From Bacillus sp. ISL-34 (lineage in GTDB: Bacteria > Bacillota > Bacilli > Bacillales > DSM-1321), in the NCBI RefSeq assembly GCF_018613325.1, contig NZ_JAGGQJ010000002.1, positions 328,571 to 378,224 on the forward strand: DNA of 49,654 nucleotides. Direction: 5' to 3'. The translations under genes and the position numbers were made by a program. Of the stretch, positions 16,231 to 25,868 are shown in pieces. How positions within the stretch are numbered: position 1 is the first letter of the stretch; each line of letters begins with the position of its first letter. The notes under the pieces were generated by a model. The model saw only the letters and a program-made list of their open reading frames with translations, was not told where the DNA came from and searched no databases.

Positions 16231-16533
16231 ATGCGTTTAACAGCGAGAGAACAGGAAAAGTTATTGGTTGTAGTGGCGGCAGATTTGGCACGAAGGCGAA
16301 AAGATCGAGGCTTGAAATTGAACTATCCGGAAGCCATTGCCCTGATCACCTATGAAATTGTGGAAGGGGCCAGGGATGGGAAATCGGTATCGGAATTGAT
16401 GCAATTTGGAAGGACGATTCTTTCAAGTGAAGATGTTATGGAAGGGATCCCAGAGATTATTCATGATATTCAAGTTGAGGCGACTTTCCCGGACGGTACA
16501 AAGCTTGTGACAGTTCATAATCCGATTCAGTAA
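16231..16533 (+). CDS. ureA: Urease subunit gamma
   Basis: This 100-residue protein spans the whole gamma subunit: [20 protein letters not shown], the typical [19 protein letters not shown] and the end [15 protein letters not shown]. It is part of the (alpha-beta-gamma)3 urease that hydrolyses urea to ammonia and carbamate in the cytoplasm. AAAGGAGAGAGG precedes the ATG. It is the first gene of ureABCEFGD-H, downstream of a GlnR/TnrA box, and ureB follows 12 bp later. Confidence 0.97.
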   Translation: MRLTAREQEKLLVVVAADLARRRKDRGLKLNYPEAIALITYEIVEGARDGKSVSELMQFGRTILSSEDVMEGIPEIIHDIQVEATFPDGTKLVTVHNPIQ

Positions 16534-16545
16534 AGGGGGAATCCC

Positions 16546-16860
16546 ATGATACCAGGTGAATATATCCTGAAAAAAGAACCGGTCATATGTAACGAGGGAA
16601 AAAGTTCAACGGTCATAACTGTCATCAACAGGGGAGACCGTCCGATACAGATTGGCTCACACTTTCACTTTTATGAAGTGAATCCTGGACTGGAGTTCAA
16701 TCGTGAGGATGCTTTTGGGAAAAGACTGAACATTCCTGCCGGTACAGCCGTCCGTTTTGAGCCGGGGGATGCGAAGGAAATCGAACTGGTTCCATTCAGC
16801 GGCAAGAGGGAAGTTTATGGATTAAGCAATAAAACGAATGGTCCGCTTGATAAGGAGTGA
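16546..16860 (+). CDS. ureB: Urease subunit beta
   Basis: The 104-residue beta subunit starts [12 protein letters not shown]. It includes the core signature [15 protein letters not shown], followed by [16 protein letters not shown] and the [10 protein letters not shown] segment. It packs on the alpha subunit and carries no catalytic residues. AAAGGGGGA precedes the ATG. Its stop lies 4 bp before ureC, and the last codons overlap the ureC ribosome binding site, so the two are tightly linked. Confidence 0.97.
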   Translation: MIPGEYILKKEPVICNEGKSSTVITVINRGDRPIQIGSHFHFYEVNPGLEFNREDAFGKRLNIPAGTAVRFEPGDAKEIELVPFSGKREVYGLSNKTNGPLDKE

Positions 16861-16864
16861 AAAT

Positions 16865-18574
16865 ATGAGCCATGAAATGTCACGTAAGCAATATGCCGAC
16901 ATGTTTGGTCCAACAACAGGAGATTTAATCAGATTGGCAGATACCGAGCTTTTCATAGAAGTGGAAAAGGATTTTACAAAGTACGGTGATGAAGTGAAAT
17001 TTGGCGGGGGCAAAGTGATCCGTGATGGTATGGGGCAACATCCAACCGCTACAAGAGATGAAGTGATGGATCTTGTTTTCACCAACGCGATCATCATCGA
17101 TTATACCGGCATTTATAAGACGGATATCGGCGTGAAAGATGGAAATATTGCAGCTATCGGAAAAGCGGGAAATCCCCTATTGATGGATGGGGTGACAATG
17201 GTGATAGGAGCCGCTACCGAAATAATTGCAGCTGAAGGAAAAATCGTTACTGCCGGAGGGATTGACGCCCACATCCATTTCATTGCCCCGCAGCAAATCG
17301 AGACTGCACTATCAAGCGGGATCACGACAATGATCGGCGGGGGAACCGGACCTGCAACGGGAACGAATGCCACGACTTGTACTCCGGGAGCTTGGAATAT
17401 ACATAAAATGCTCGAAGCGGCAGATCATTTCCCTATGAACCTTGGTTTTTTAGGCAAAGGCAATTCCTCGGCCAAAGAACCGCTTGTTGAACAAATAGAA
17501 GCTGGTGCGATCGGGTTGAAATTACATGAAGATTGGGGTACGACGGCTGCAGCGATCGATACTAGTTTAATAGTGGCAGATGAATATGATGTTCAAGTGG
17601 CGATTCATTCCGACACGCTAAATGAAGGTGGTTTCGTCGAGGATACGATCAAAGCCATCGACGGCCGTGTCATTCATACATATCATACCGAAGGAGCGGG
17701 CGGGGGACATGCCCCTGATATCATCAAGGCGGCTAGTTATCCCAATATTCTCCCGTCCTCGACGAACCCTACCCGTCCATACACGATCAATACGTTGGAA
17801 GAGCATTTGGATATGCTGATGGTATGCCATCATTTAGATCCATCCGTTCCGGAAGATATCGCTTTTGCCGATTCCCGGATAAGAAAAGAGACGATTGCCG
17901 CTGAAGACATTCTGCATGACCTGGGCGTTTTTAGCATGATCAGCTCCGATTCCCAAGCGATGGGGCGTGTAGGTGAGGTTATCCTGCGGACATGGCAGAC
18001 AGCCGATAAGATGAAAAAGCAGCGTGGCAAAATGTTGGAGGAGGCAGGGGAAGGAGACAATTTCCGTGTTAAGCGTTATGTTGCAAAATATACGATAAAT
18101 CCTGCAATCACACATGGAATCTCTGATGTCGTCGGATCTGTGGAAGAAGGGAAATTCGCGGACTTGGTGCTATGGGATCCTGCCTTTTTCGGGGTTAAAC
18201 CGGACATGATTCTAAAAGGGGGCATGATTGCGCACAGTATGATGGGAGATCCGAATGCCTCGATTCCAACGCCGCAACCCGTGTTATATCGCCCGATGTT
18301 TGCAAGTTTTGGAAAGGCAATTGCGAGTACGTCAATTACGTTCCTGTCAAAAGCGTCATATGAAGCGGGAATTCATGATGACCTTGGGTTGAAAAAAATA
18401 GTGAAGACTGTCTCGAACATTCGCAATCTTACAAAAAAAGATATGAAGTTAAACGGGGAGACCCCCGTTATAGAAGTTGATCCGCAAACATATGAAGTGA
18501 CGGTGGATGGTGATTTAATTACGTGTGAGCCAGCGGAAATCCTGCCGATGGCGCAACGATACTTTTTATTCTGA
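16865..18574 (+). CDS. ureC: Urease subunit alpha (catalytic, nickel)
   Basis: The 569-residue catalytic subunit has all metal-site elements. H136 and H138 lie in DAHIHF. The lysine to be carbamylated is K219 in GLKLHEDWG. Further His lie in AIHSDTLNE and [13 protein letters not shown], and the flap is [22 protein letters not shown], with the cysteine and histidine of the mobile lid. The Asp ligand lies in [13 protein letters not shown] start at ATG 16865, seven bases after AAGGAG. A longer frame from 16838 overlaps ureB and lacks support. The length is standard. Confidence 0.97.
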   Translation: MSHEMSRKQYADMFGPTTGDLIRLADTELFIEVEKDFTKYGDEVKFGGGKVIRDGMGQHPTATRDEVMDLVFTNAIIIDYTGIYKTDIGVKDGNIAAIGKAGNPLLMDGVTMVIGAATEIIAAEGKIVTAGGIDAHIHFIAPQQIETALSSGITTMIGGGTGPATGTNATTCTPGAWNIHKMLEAADHFPMNLGFLGKGNSSAKEPLVEQIEAGAIGLKLHEDWGTTAAAIDTSLIVADEYDVQVAIHSDTLNEGGFVEDTIKAIDGRVIHTYHTEGAGGGHAPDIIKAASYPNILPSSTNPTRPYTINTLEEHLDMLMVCHHLDPSVPEDIAFADSRIRKETIAAEDILHDLGVFSMISSDSQAMGRVGEVILRTWQTADKMKKQRGKMLEEAGEGDNFRVKRYVAKYTINPAITHGISDVVGSVEEGKFADLVLWDPAFFGVKPDMILKGGMIAHSMMGDPNASIPTPQPVLYRPMFASFGKAIASTSITFLSKASYEAGIHDDLGLKKIVKTVSNIRNLTKKDMKLNGETPVIEVDPQTYEVTVDGDLITCEPAEILPMAQRYFLF

Positions 18575-18583
18575 GGTGATGGC

Positions 18584-19030
18584 ATGATAGTTGAAGAAGT
18601 ATTGGGAAATATAGAGTTTATTGAAAAAAAGGCGAAGCATATGGAAAAGGTTTATCTGGAAAGCGATGCATTAAGAAAACGGATACTAAGGGTTAAAACG
18701 GATCATGGAAATGAAATTGGGATACGCCTTAAAGAAAACAAGGATTTGATGGATGGGGACATCCTTTATATGGATGAAAATAATATGATTGTGATCCATA
18801 CGATAGATGACGATATTTTGACGATCCTGCCTACAACCCTAGGGCAGATGGGCGATATAGCGCATCAATTGGGAAATCGCCACTTACCTGCCCAGTTTGA
18901 TGGCGATGAAATGCTTGTTCAATATGATTACCTGGTGGAAGAGCTTTTAATGGAACTGGATATACCGTTTCGCCGTGAAAAGAGAAAGGTAAAGCAGGCA
19001 TTCCGTCACATCGGCCATTCACATGATTGA
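18584..19030 (+). CDS. ureE: Urease accessory protein UreE (nickel chaperone)
   Basis: The 148-residue protein has the UreE N-terminal peptide-binding domain and a C-terminal metal-binding domain with GNRHLPAQF, whose His is the conserved nickel ligand at the dimer interface. The C-terminal tail is short (HIGHSHD, three His), unlike the long His-rich tails of some species. UreE passes nickel to UreG. It follows ureC by 9 bp, and ureF starts within its last codons (8-bp overlap). Confidence 0.95.
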   Translation: MIVEEVLGNIEFIEKKAKHMEKVYLESDALRKRILRVKTDHGNEIGIRLKENKDLMDGDILYMDENNMIVIHTIDDDILTILPTTLGQMGDIAHQLGNRHLPAQFDGDEMLVQYDYLVEELLMELDIPFRREKRKVKQAFRHIGHSHD

Positions 19031-19709
19031 ACGTTTGTTTCCGTTGATCCAGCTTTGTGATTCCAATTTTCCTTCTGGGTCGTTCTCCCATTCATTCGGG
19101 ATGGAGACCTACATTCAAGAAGGGAAGTTACATGATGGAGCTTCTTTAAAGGCGTTTTTGAAGGTATACATTTCAAAATCTTTAACCTATACAGATGGAC
19201 TGGGGTGCCGGCTTGCATATGAATTCGTAAGTAGTCATAGGGCTGAAGAAATATGGGATCTGGATGAGAAGCTTTATGCCGCATGTTCGGCCCGGGAATC
19301 CCGGGAGGCCTCGAAAAGAATTGGGCAGCAGATGGCTAAACTATGCTCGAACTTATATCCGTCCGAAGAGTTATCTGCATACTTGAAGAAAATCCAAGGA
19401 AAACAATGTTATGGACATCCGGCCATTGTATTTGCGCTTGTATGTACCGAACTGAACATTACCGTAGAAATGGCCATTCATGCCTGTTTGTATGCAGGCG
19501 TGTCCTCGCTGATTCAAAATGCAGTAAGAGGAATCCCTTTGGGTCAGACAGCTGGACAATCCTTGTTATTATGGACACATGATGTTATCCAGACAGCTGT
19601 TGCATTCATTAAAGGACTTCCGGAGGGTGAACTCGGACGGACACTGCCGGGATTGGAAATCGCTCAAATGAGGCATGAGCAATTACATGTAAGACTATTT
19701 ATGAGTTAA
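19023..19709 (+). CDS. ureF: Urease accessory protein UreF
   Basis: The 228-residue all-helical protein has the UreF marker [19 protein letters not shown] near its N-terminus and [10 protein letters not shown] and [15 protein letters not shown] later. UreF joins UreD and UreG on apo-urease and controls the GTPase step of nickel insertion. It starts inside ureE without a clear ribosome binding site, so translation is probably coupled. A ~50-bp gap to ureG follows. Confidence 0.95.
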   Translation: MIERLFPLIQLCDSNFPSGSFSHSFGMETYIQEGKLHDGASLKAFLKVYISKSLTYTDGLGCRLAYEFVSSHRAEEIWDLDEKLYAACSARESREASKRIGQQMAKLCSNLYPSEELSAYLKKIQGKQCYGHPAIVFALVCTELNITVEMAIHACLYAGVSSLIQNAVRGIPLGQTAGQSLLLWTHDVIQTAVAFIKGLPEGELGRTLPGLEIAQMRHEQLHVRLFMS

Positions 19710-19758
19710 CCAGAAAAGAGGTGACAGATTTACCTCATATGGAGGTAAATCGATATAG

Positions 19759-20376
19759 ATGAAACAAGTAGTCAAAATAGGTGTAGGCGGCCCGGTTGGT
19801 GCCGGAAAAACGATGCTTGTCGAGAAGCTGACACGGGTAATGGAAAATGACTTCAGCATGGCAGTTGTAACGAATGATATATATACAAAAGAAGATGCGC
19901 TGTTTTTAATGAAAAATGGTGTACTTCCTGAAAATCGCATCATCGGTGTGGAAACCGGCGGCTGTCCGCATACAGCGATACGTGAGGACGCTTCGATGAA
20001 CTTTGCAGCCATTGATGAATTGATGGAACTCCATCCGGAACTGGATTTGATTTTTGTGGAGAGCGGCGGTGATAATTTAGCCGCGACCTTCAGCCCTGAA
20101 CTCGTTGACTTTTCCATCTATATCATTGATGTCGCACAAGGGGAGAAAATTCCCCGGAAAGGTGGCCAGGGAATGATTAAATCGGATTTATTCATCATTA
20201 ATAAAACGGACTTGGCCCCGTATGTAGGAGCAAGTCTGGAAGTGATGGAGAAGGATACATTAACGACCCGAGGGGATAAACCTTTCTTTTTTACTAACTT
20301 AAAAGACGAAAAAGGATTGACTGATGTCGTGAACTGGATAAAGTCAGAGGCATTTCTTATAGGACTTGAGCAGTGA
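19759..20376 (+). CDS. ureG: Urease accessory GTPase UreG
   Basis: The 205-residue SIMIBI-class GTPase has P-loop GPVGAGKT (11-18), [12 protein letters not shown], the nickel-binding Cys-Pro-His motif in [12 protein letters not shown], switch II in [12 protein letters not shown] and the base-recognition motif NKTDLAP. It powers nickel delivery to urease. A small hairpin, ATTTACCTC/GAGGTAAAT, lies just before the ATG and overlaps its ribosome binding site, so initiation may be modulated. The last 4 bp overlap the GTG of ureD. Confidence 0.96.
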   Translation: MKQVVKIGVGGPVGAGKTMLVEKLTRVMENDFSMAVVTNDIYTKEDALFLMKNGVLPENRIIGVETGGCPHTAIREDASMNFAAIDELMELHPELDLIFVESGGDNLAATFSPELVDFSIYIIDVAQGEKIPRKGGQGMIKSDLFIINKTDLAPYVGASLEVMEKDTLTTRGDKPFFFTNLKDEKGLTDVVNWIKSEAFLIGLEQ

Positions 20377-21188
20377 GTTGGACAGGCAGCATTCGCTTAA
20401 AAGCAGTCCTGAAAAATAATCGTACAATAGTGAAGGATACTTATTATGACGGGGCATTCAAATTGTCCCGTCCTGTGTTTCTTGATAAACTTTCACCTAC
20501 CTATTTTCTCATTCATGTTGGGGGGGGCTATGTAGGAGGGGACAGATACCATCAGCTCTTTTGTTTGGAAGAAGGGGCTACAATGACGTTGACGACACAG
20601 TCGGCGACAAAGGTATACAAAACGATGGGTGAGCCGGCAATGCAGGAAACCGAGATGGAATTAAAAAAGGGGAGTTTTCTTACCTATGTGCAGGACCCTA
20701 TAATTGCCTATGAATCTGCTCGATATAGTCAGAATATGACGATACATATGGAAAGTGGAGCGGGATTGTTGCTGACGGATATATTTACACCGGGATGGTC
20801 AGAGCGTAAGACGGAATTTACATATGATTGGATCCGCTCCAAACTAAACGTGTTCCATGATGGTAAAAGGCTGATAATGGACCACTTGCTTCTGAATCCT
20901 TCAGACGAGATGGACTCTATGCTCTTATTGGAAGGATACAGTCATTTTGGCTCATTATTATTGATACATGAAGAGGTGGATGGGGAAATCATTAACGAAC
21001 TGGATGAAATGCTTTCCCCGTTAAGAAGCAATGTTAGAATAGGTTTTTCCCGGCTGCCAATACGTGGTTTGATACTGCGGATTTTAGCAAATCAAACTCA
21101 ACAGATAGAAAAGGTATTTTCTGTTTGTGAGGATCTCTTCCGAAGGAGGGTCCTGCGGGAGGATGCAATCTTTTATCGTAAATATTAG
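20373..21188 (+). CDS. ureD: Urease accessory protein UreD (UreH-type scaffold)
   Basis: The 271-residue protein starts at GTG 20373 and overlaps the ureG stop (GTGA). Family features are [26 protein letters not shown] and [11 protein letters not shown]. UreD is the scaffold that binds urease and forms a tunnel for nickel with UreF. The gene position after ureG is the usual Bacillus arrangement. The start is a weaker codon and relies on coupling with ureG. Confidence 0.94.
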   Translation: MSWTGSIRLKAVLKNNRTIVKDTYYDGAFKLSRPVFLDKLSPTYFLIHVGGGYVGGDRYHQLFCLEEGATMTLTTQSATKVYKTMGEPAMQETEMELKKGSFLTYVQDPIIAYESARYSQNMTIHMESGAGLLLTDIFTPGWSERKTEFTYDWIRSKLNVFHDGKRLIMDHLLLNPSDEMDSMLLLEGYSHFGSLLLIHEEVDGEIINELDEMLSPLRSNVRIGFSRLPIRGLILRILANQTQQIEKVFSVCEDLFRRRVLREDAIFYRKY

Positions 21189-21209
21189 CAAAGGGAAAGG
21201 AGGGGTTTT

Positions 21210-21854
21210 ATGGAAATGAGTTTATTGCTTGTTTTAGCGATTGGATTTGCATTAGGCATCAAGCATGCCCTGGAGCCCGATCATATCATTGCCGTTTCTA
21301 CGATTGCGAGCCAAAGCAAGAAAATATGGAAATCTTCACTTGCAGGCGTATTTTGGGGAATAGGCCATACTCTTACTCTTTTGGTGTTCGGTGTCATCCT
21401 GATCCTTTTGAAAAACGAAATTCCGGAAGCTTGGGCAATGTCATTGGAATTTCTTGTGGGAATCATGTTGGTATATTTAGGTATCACGACGATTTTTTCT
21501 TGGAAGCAAACGGAGCAGCATGACCATACAGGACGGGCTACCTATCTGAAATCGATGTTAGTGGGAATCGTCCATGGACTTGCCGGCAGTGCTGCAATGG
21601 TCCTTCTTACTATGAGTACGATAGATGCAGCGTGGCAGGGGGCAATCTACATTATCATATTTGGTGTAGGTACTTGTATAGGCATGCTTCTGTTCACCAC
21701 GATTTTAAGCATCCCCTTTGTCACAAGTTCTTCTTCCAAAAAAGTCAATCGTTCACTCATCCGATTGACAGGTGTGATAAGCACGGTTTTCGGAATCTAT
21801 TATATGTACAATCTGGGTATCAACGAGGAACTATTTTCAGTTTGGTTTGGTTGA
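21210..21854 (+). CDS. ureH: UreH-type nickel permease of the urease operon
   Basis: The 214-residue protein has about six membrane segments. In the first, H19-x4-D24-H25 (HALEPDH) is the H-x4-D-H metal signature of NiCoT/NicO-type transporters, and GIGHTLTL follows in the second. A short cytoplasmic His-containing loop (EQHDHTGR) lies near residue 105. In thermophilic Bacillus TB-90 a UreH of this type at the end of the same operon supports urease activity by nickel import. AAAGGAGG lies before the ATG, 21 bp after ureD, and a terminator follows, so it is the last operon gene. Confidence 0.87.
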   Translation: MEMSLLLVLAIGFALGIKHALEPDHIIAVSTIASQSKKIWKSSLAGVFWGIGHTLTLLVFGVILILLKNEIPEAWAMSLEFLVGIMLVYLGITTIFSWKQTEQHDHTGRATYLKSMLVGIVHGLAGSAAMVLLTMSTIDAAWQGAIYIIIFGVGTCIGMLLFTTILSIPFVTSSSSKKVNRSLIRLTGVISTVFGIYYMYNLGINEELFSVWFG

Positions 21855-21874
21855 AGGAATACCGGGGTCAGGAA

Positions 21875-21906
21875 CTCTCAAGCCAAAAGCTTGAGGGTTT
21901 TTTTCT
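21875..21906 (+). terminator. rho-independent terminator of the urease operon
   Basis: ACTCTCAAGC pairs with GCTTGAGGGT around CAAAA (ten pairs) and is followed by a T run. Confidence 0.85.
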
Positions 21907-22007
21907 GTTAATAAATCAATAAACATTCCTATTACTCTGTTGGGTGGACTAGTATAATGAAATATATTGGATAATTAATCCATTGGGGTATGAGGAGATG
22001 ACATATA

Positions 22008-22403
22008 TTGAAAAGGAAACCGCTCCTGGTTGCACTTAGCCTATTATCAATAACGATAGCTTCAGGTTGTACAACAAAGCAAGAACATATTTCCGTTCAA
22101 AAATATGAAGGTAAACACTACAAATTTGAAGCATATAAAGAAAAGATAGAAATGGGGAAAACAGAAAAAACAAAAGAAATAGTAAAGAATGCAGATTGGG
22201 AAGAATTCGCGTTGGAGGAAGATCATCCTGAGGCGGACTTCATCTTTTATTTTAATGATGAGAAAAACGAAGGCGGACTTACCGTATATTATGTTTGGGT
22301 TAATCCTGATGAAAATATTGTAGAATTGACGAAGGATGAACATAGCCAGTATGTACAGTTAAATAGAAAGGATTCTGAAATTATATTAAGACTGCTGGAT
22401 TAA
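22008..22403 (+). CDS. predicted small lipoprotein of unknown function
   Basis: The 131-residue protein starts at TTG 22008 with a lysine-arginine N-terminus, a hydrophobic core LLVALSLLSITIA and a lipobox-like ASGC (Cys21). It should therefore be a membrane-anchored lipoprotein. The mature part is lysine/glutamate-rich, with FIFYFNDEKNEGGLTVYYVW. GAGGAG lies ten bases upstream, slightly far. A -10-like TATAAT stands at 21953-21958. I do not recognise the family. The stop is immediately followed by a decayed HIT gene. Confidence 0.7.
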   Translation: MKRKPLLVALSLLSITIASGCTTKQEHISVQKYEGKHYKFEAYKEKIEMGKTEKTKEIVKNADWEEFALEEDHPEADFIFYFNDEKNEGGLTVYYVWVNPDENIVELTKDEHSQYVQLNRKDSEIILRLLD

Positions 22404-22779
22404 AGTATAGGAGAAGATCCGAACTTCCAAAAACATCCAGAAAAGCATTTTTTTAGCATCTAAACGCCATATTAAGTGCTTTGATGAATTAAATGAACCA
22501 GAAAAGGTTGACTACATAAACCTATTATCCAAGATTAGAAAAGCTCAGAGGGAAGTATTAGGGATAGAACACGTTTATTATTTTTACAATGAGGATACTA
22601 TCCACCATTTTCATACTTGGATGGTTCCTAGGTATGACTGGATGTACGAGGTTTGGGCGTTCGGTGGAATCAGTTAGACCGGTTTTGCTGCATGCAAGAA
22701 ACAGATTGAATGATGTTGAAAAAATTTAAAAAGTGTAATGGATGGAATCGAGGCATTAAAAAAAGAACTGAACTCTTAA
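22404..22779 (+). pseudogene. HIT-family hydrolase, 5'-truncated and multiply frameshifted
   Basis: Directly after the lipoprotein stop the DNA encodes GEDPNFQKHPEKH. A frame change in a seven-T tract (22448-22454) is followed by FLASKRHIKCFDELNEPE and VYYFYNEDTIHHFHTWMVPRYDWMYE. The HHFHTW element matches the HIT triad (H-x-H-x-H/W). Then come a stop (22675-22677), another frame with SVRPVLLHARNRLNDVEKI and a further break before KKELNS. There is no start codon or N-terminus, so the 5' end was lost when it joined the lipoprotein gene. It is unrelated in position to the intact hit gene at 43.5 kb. Confidence 0.75.
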
Positions 22780-22799
22780 ATTCTTTGACAACACCTTGT

Positions 22800-22850
22800 T
22801 GAAAAAAATGCGAAAGAAACCGGACTTCCCATACAAGTCCGGTTTCTTTC
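22800..22850 (-). terminator. rho-independent terminator of the DDAH-like gene
   Basis: A perfect 16-bp stem (22812-22827 with 22835-22850) precedes, on the reverse strand, GCA and a seven-T run. Confidence 0.85.
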
Positions 22851-22857
22851 ATTCAGC

Positions 22858-23736
22858 TCAGACTGAATCAGTCTTCTTATTCGTTGTCCTCAATAGTGGC
22901 ATCGTACAGCAACGGAAAGAGCCACCGGACTTGATGATTTCGCTTATATCGACTTCAATGACTTCGTATCCCCGTTCTCGAAGCTGACTATTTACCTGTT
23001 TATTACAAGGAAGACTGAATAATTTTTTATTCCCGATCGAAAGCACATTGGTTCCTAATGTGAATTGTTCTTCCTTCGTCACTTCGATCATGTCATAACG
23101 TGAAGCTAATACATCCATCTCTTTTTTTGTAAAGGACTCTGGAAAAATAAGCGCTTCTGTAGGTGATATGATATTGAAAACACAATCTAAATGAAGGAAT
23201 TTTTCAATGAAAGGAACCGCGATGACATCGTATTCCGGTAATAAGGTTTGAAGATGCTTGATAGATGTTTCATCCGTTCTTTCACTGATTCCAACATAGA
23301 TGGTCTTTCCGTCAATAATGACATCCCCGCCCTCGATATGATCTTTGTGGAGGGTGAAAAATGGGATACCATTCGTTTCGAGCCAGGATTTCAGTATTTG
23401 TTCTTCACCCTGCCTGATACTTGTTGCCAACTCAGCTACGTAAACGGTATTCCCAAGGGTGAAACCGATATCCCTCGTGAAGACTTGTTCTGGATATGTA
23501 AATTGAGGTGGAAGCTTTATGACTTCAATCCCTTCATGTTCAAGAGCTTTTACAAATTGGGCGTGCTGCTCCAAGGCAAGTGCTTGATCGATATTTTCTT
23601 CTTGATACTCTTTTTGTGTTTCGTTAATGATCTCCCGGATTTCCATATAACGAGGTTCACAGACGATCACCCGTGATAGCTTTGAATATTCACTCGCACA
23701 ATAAGCTTCCAGTTCTTCGTTTATTTTGTTTGCCAT
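22858..23736 (-). CDS. ykgA: DDAH-like amidinohydrolase (YkgA-type)
   Basis: The 292-residue protein is of the guanidine-modifying (pentein) superfamily. Motifs are EPRYMEI near residue 28, FTRDIGF (Asp for guanidine binding), HIEGGDV, HLDCVFN (catalytic His) and GGSFRCCTMPLL with the catalytic Cys at about 276. Members include dimethylargininase and arginine deiminase; B. subtilis YkgA is the likely orthologue, of uncertain substrate. The ATG has AGGGAG eight bases upstream. It is monocistronic and has a strong terminator. A second Cys directly follows the catalytic one. Confidence 0.83.
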   Translation of the reverse strand: MANKINEELEAYCASEYSKLSRVIVCEPRYMEIREIINETQKEYQEENIDQALALEQHAQFVKALEHEGIEVIKLPPQFTYPEQVFTRDIGFTLGNTVYVAELATSIRQGEEQILKSWLETNGIPFFTLHKDHIEGGDVIIDGKTIYVGISERTDETSIKHLQTLLPEYDVIAVPFIEKFLHLDCVFNIISPTEALIFPESFTKKEMDVLASRYDMIEVTKEEQFTLGTNVLSIGNKKLFSLPCNKQVNSQLRERGYEVIEVDISEIIKSGGSFRCCTMPLLRTTNKKTDSV

Positions 23737-24162
23737 AAATGAGCTCCCTCTAAATATAATTGTATCTTTACTATTTCCTCTTTTTTCTAGAAAGAAACAT
23801 AAAAAATATATCTTGGAACTGTACCGTTAAAATTTGATGGTTTAAAAATAACATTTCAGATTACGCTCCTAATAAATGATTCCGGATATACCTGTTTGAT
23901 CCTTTCAATTCGAAGAAATCGGGTTTGCCTGCAGTTTTTTATTTAAAAAACGTTCCGTAGATTTCAGAAATCCGCTCCCTTTCCGAATCCCGTTATTGTC
24001 GTCATACTGATAGGATCTGGTTTAGATCCATTTTTTATTTGAAATATCTTCAAGATAACCCCAAATTCAAAATAATCGTAAAACGCACCTAGGGAAAAAG
24101 GATTATTTTTTTTCTGGTCGAATATATAATGAAGACGTTTTCAATATAAGGGGGAGATTGTA
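23737..24162. other. 426-bp gene-free region between divergent genes
   Basis: I see no credible frame. A terminator-like hairpin, GGATCT/AGATCC (24013-24029) plus a T-rich tail, points rightward without an obvious gene before it. A perfect TATAAT (24125-24130) lies 33 bp before the acyl-CoA ligase start and is its likely -10 box; its -35 region is poor. Confidence 0.45.
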
Positions 24163-25779
24163 ATGATGGATACACCATTGATCATGACTCAAATCATTGA
24201 GAGAGCTGAAAAGTATTTTCCGAAGAAAGAGGTAGTTTCGCGTACGGATGGTGGAATTCACACATTTACATATGCAGAGATTGCTGAGCGTACAAGAAGG
24301 CTGACCAGTAATCTTGAAAAGTTCGGCATTCAAACAGGTGACCGTATTGGAACACTTGCCTGGAACCATCATCGGCATTTAGAAGCTTATTTTGCGATTC
24401 CTTGTCATGGTGCTGTCCTACATACAATCAATATGCGTCTGTCTCCTCAACATGTTTCTTATATCGTCAATAGTGCGGAGGATCGATTATTATTGATAGA
24501 CTCGGATGTCATTCCCCTCTTGGAAGCAATTAAAGATGAGTTAACGACAGTGGAAGGGTATATCATAATGACGGATAAAGAGGAGCTCCCTGATACGACC
24601 CTTTCACCCATTTATCATTATGAAAAATTATTAGCCGAAGGGAATCCGAAACAGCCATTCATTCAAACCTTGGATGAAAATGCACCTGCCGGCATATGTT
24701 ATACTTCCGCCACGACCGGGAATCCAAAAGGTGTGGTTTATTCACATCGCGGAATTTTGTTGCATGCGATTGCACTGGGGCTTGCCGACTCCACAGCATT
24801 AAGCGAACGTGATGTGGCTCTTCCTGTCGTGCCTATGTTTCACGTAAATGCCTGGGGAATGCCTTTTGCCAGTGTTTGGTTTGGAACGAAGATGGTTTTG
24901 CCGGGACCCTATTTCACCCCAAAGATTTTGGCTGAGCTTATAGAAACGGAGAAGGTTACAATCGCAGCGGGGGTTCCGACGATATGGCTGGGCTTATTGA
25001 AGGAGCTGGAAGAAGGCGGCCATGATACGAGCAGCATTCGCGCTGTTTTATGCGGAGGGTCGGCTGCTCCGAAAAGCATGATTAAGACCTTTGAACAAAA
25101 GTATGGGATACCATTCCTGCATGCCTATGGAATGACTGAAACAAGCCCGCTCGTATTCGTATCCAAACCAAAAAGCTATCAGGAAGACCTCCCTGAAGAA
25201 GAACTTTATGAGTTGAAGGCCAAACAGGGCCTTGTTTCGCCAATGATAGAAATTAAAGTGATCGGTCAGGACGGCGAAGTGAAACCTGATGGAAAAGAAA
25301 TGGGCGAATTGCTGGTCAGGGGTCCTTGGATAGCGAATGAGTATTTTAAGGATGAGCGTTCAGAGGATACGTTTAAAGATGGCTGGCTGTATACGGGAGA
25401 TGTTGTCACGATTGATGAAGAAGGATTCGTGAAAATCGTCGACCGGACGAAGGACCTGATCAAAAGCGGCGGTGAGTGGATTTCTTCCGTAGATATAGAG
25501 AATGCATTAATGGCTCATGAAGGAATCTTTGAGGCGGCGGTAATTGCAGTGCCTCACGAAAAATGGCAGGAACGGCCGATTGCCTGTGTTGTGTTGAAGG
25601 ACGCATACAAGGGGCAAGTGTCCCAGGAAGACATCATCGAATTTTTAATGCCGCAGTTTGCAAAATGGTGGCTGCCGGATGAAGTGGTCTTTTTGGATGA
25701 AATCCCGAAAACGGGTGTTGGGAAGTTCTTGAAAAGGGCATTGCGTGATCAGCTTCAGGATAAATATATCAAGAAATAG
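24163..25779 (+). CDS. Medium/long-chain fatty acid-CoA ligase
   Basis: The 538-residue ANL-superfamily enzyme has A3 motif CYTSATTGNPKGVVYSHRG (near residue 180), A5 YGMTETSP, A7 GWLYTGDVV, A8 VDRTKDLIKSGGEWISSVDIEN and the A10 lysine in PKTGVGKFLKRALRD. This pattern is that of AlkK-type fatty acyl-CoA synthetases, which activate acids with ATP and CoA for degradation. AGGGGGAG lies 7-8 bases before ATG 24163. It is followed 89 bp later by a PaaG-like crotonase, so a joint role in fatty or aromatic acid breakdown is likely but the substrate is not readable. Confidence 0.88.
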   Translation: MMDTPLIMTQIIERAEKYFPKKEVVSRTDGGIHTFTYAEIAERTRRLTSNLEKFGIQTGDRIGTLAWNHHRHLEAYFAIPCHGAVLHTINMRLSPQHVSYIVNSAEDRLLLIDSDVIPLLEAIKDELTTVEGYIIMTDKEELPDTTLSPIYHYEKLLAEGNPKQPFIQTLDENAPAGICYTSATTGNPKGVVYSHRGILLHAIALGLADSTALSERDVALPVVPMFHVNAWGMPFASVWFGTKMVLPGPYFTPKILAELIETEKVTIAAGVPTIWLGLLKELEEGGHDTSSIRAVLCGGSAAPKSMIKTFEQKYGIPFLHAYGMTETSPLVFVSKPKSYQEDLPEEELYELKAKQGLVSPMIEIKVIGQDGEVKPDGKEMGELLVRGPWIANEYFKDERSEDTFKDGWLYTGDVVTIDEEGFVKIVDRTKDLIKSGGEWISSVDIENALMAHEGIFEAAVIAVPHEKWQERPIACVVLKDAYKGQVSQEDIIEFLMPQFAKWWLPDEVVFLDEIPKTGVGKFLKRALRDQLQDKYIKK

Positions 25780-25868
25780 TATGTTTGTTTAATTGTAACT
25801 TTTCGCCCTATTCTGATAATGGGGAGAAATATATAATAGAGTCATAGAACGAAAGAGGAGGAAATAAA

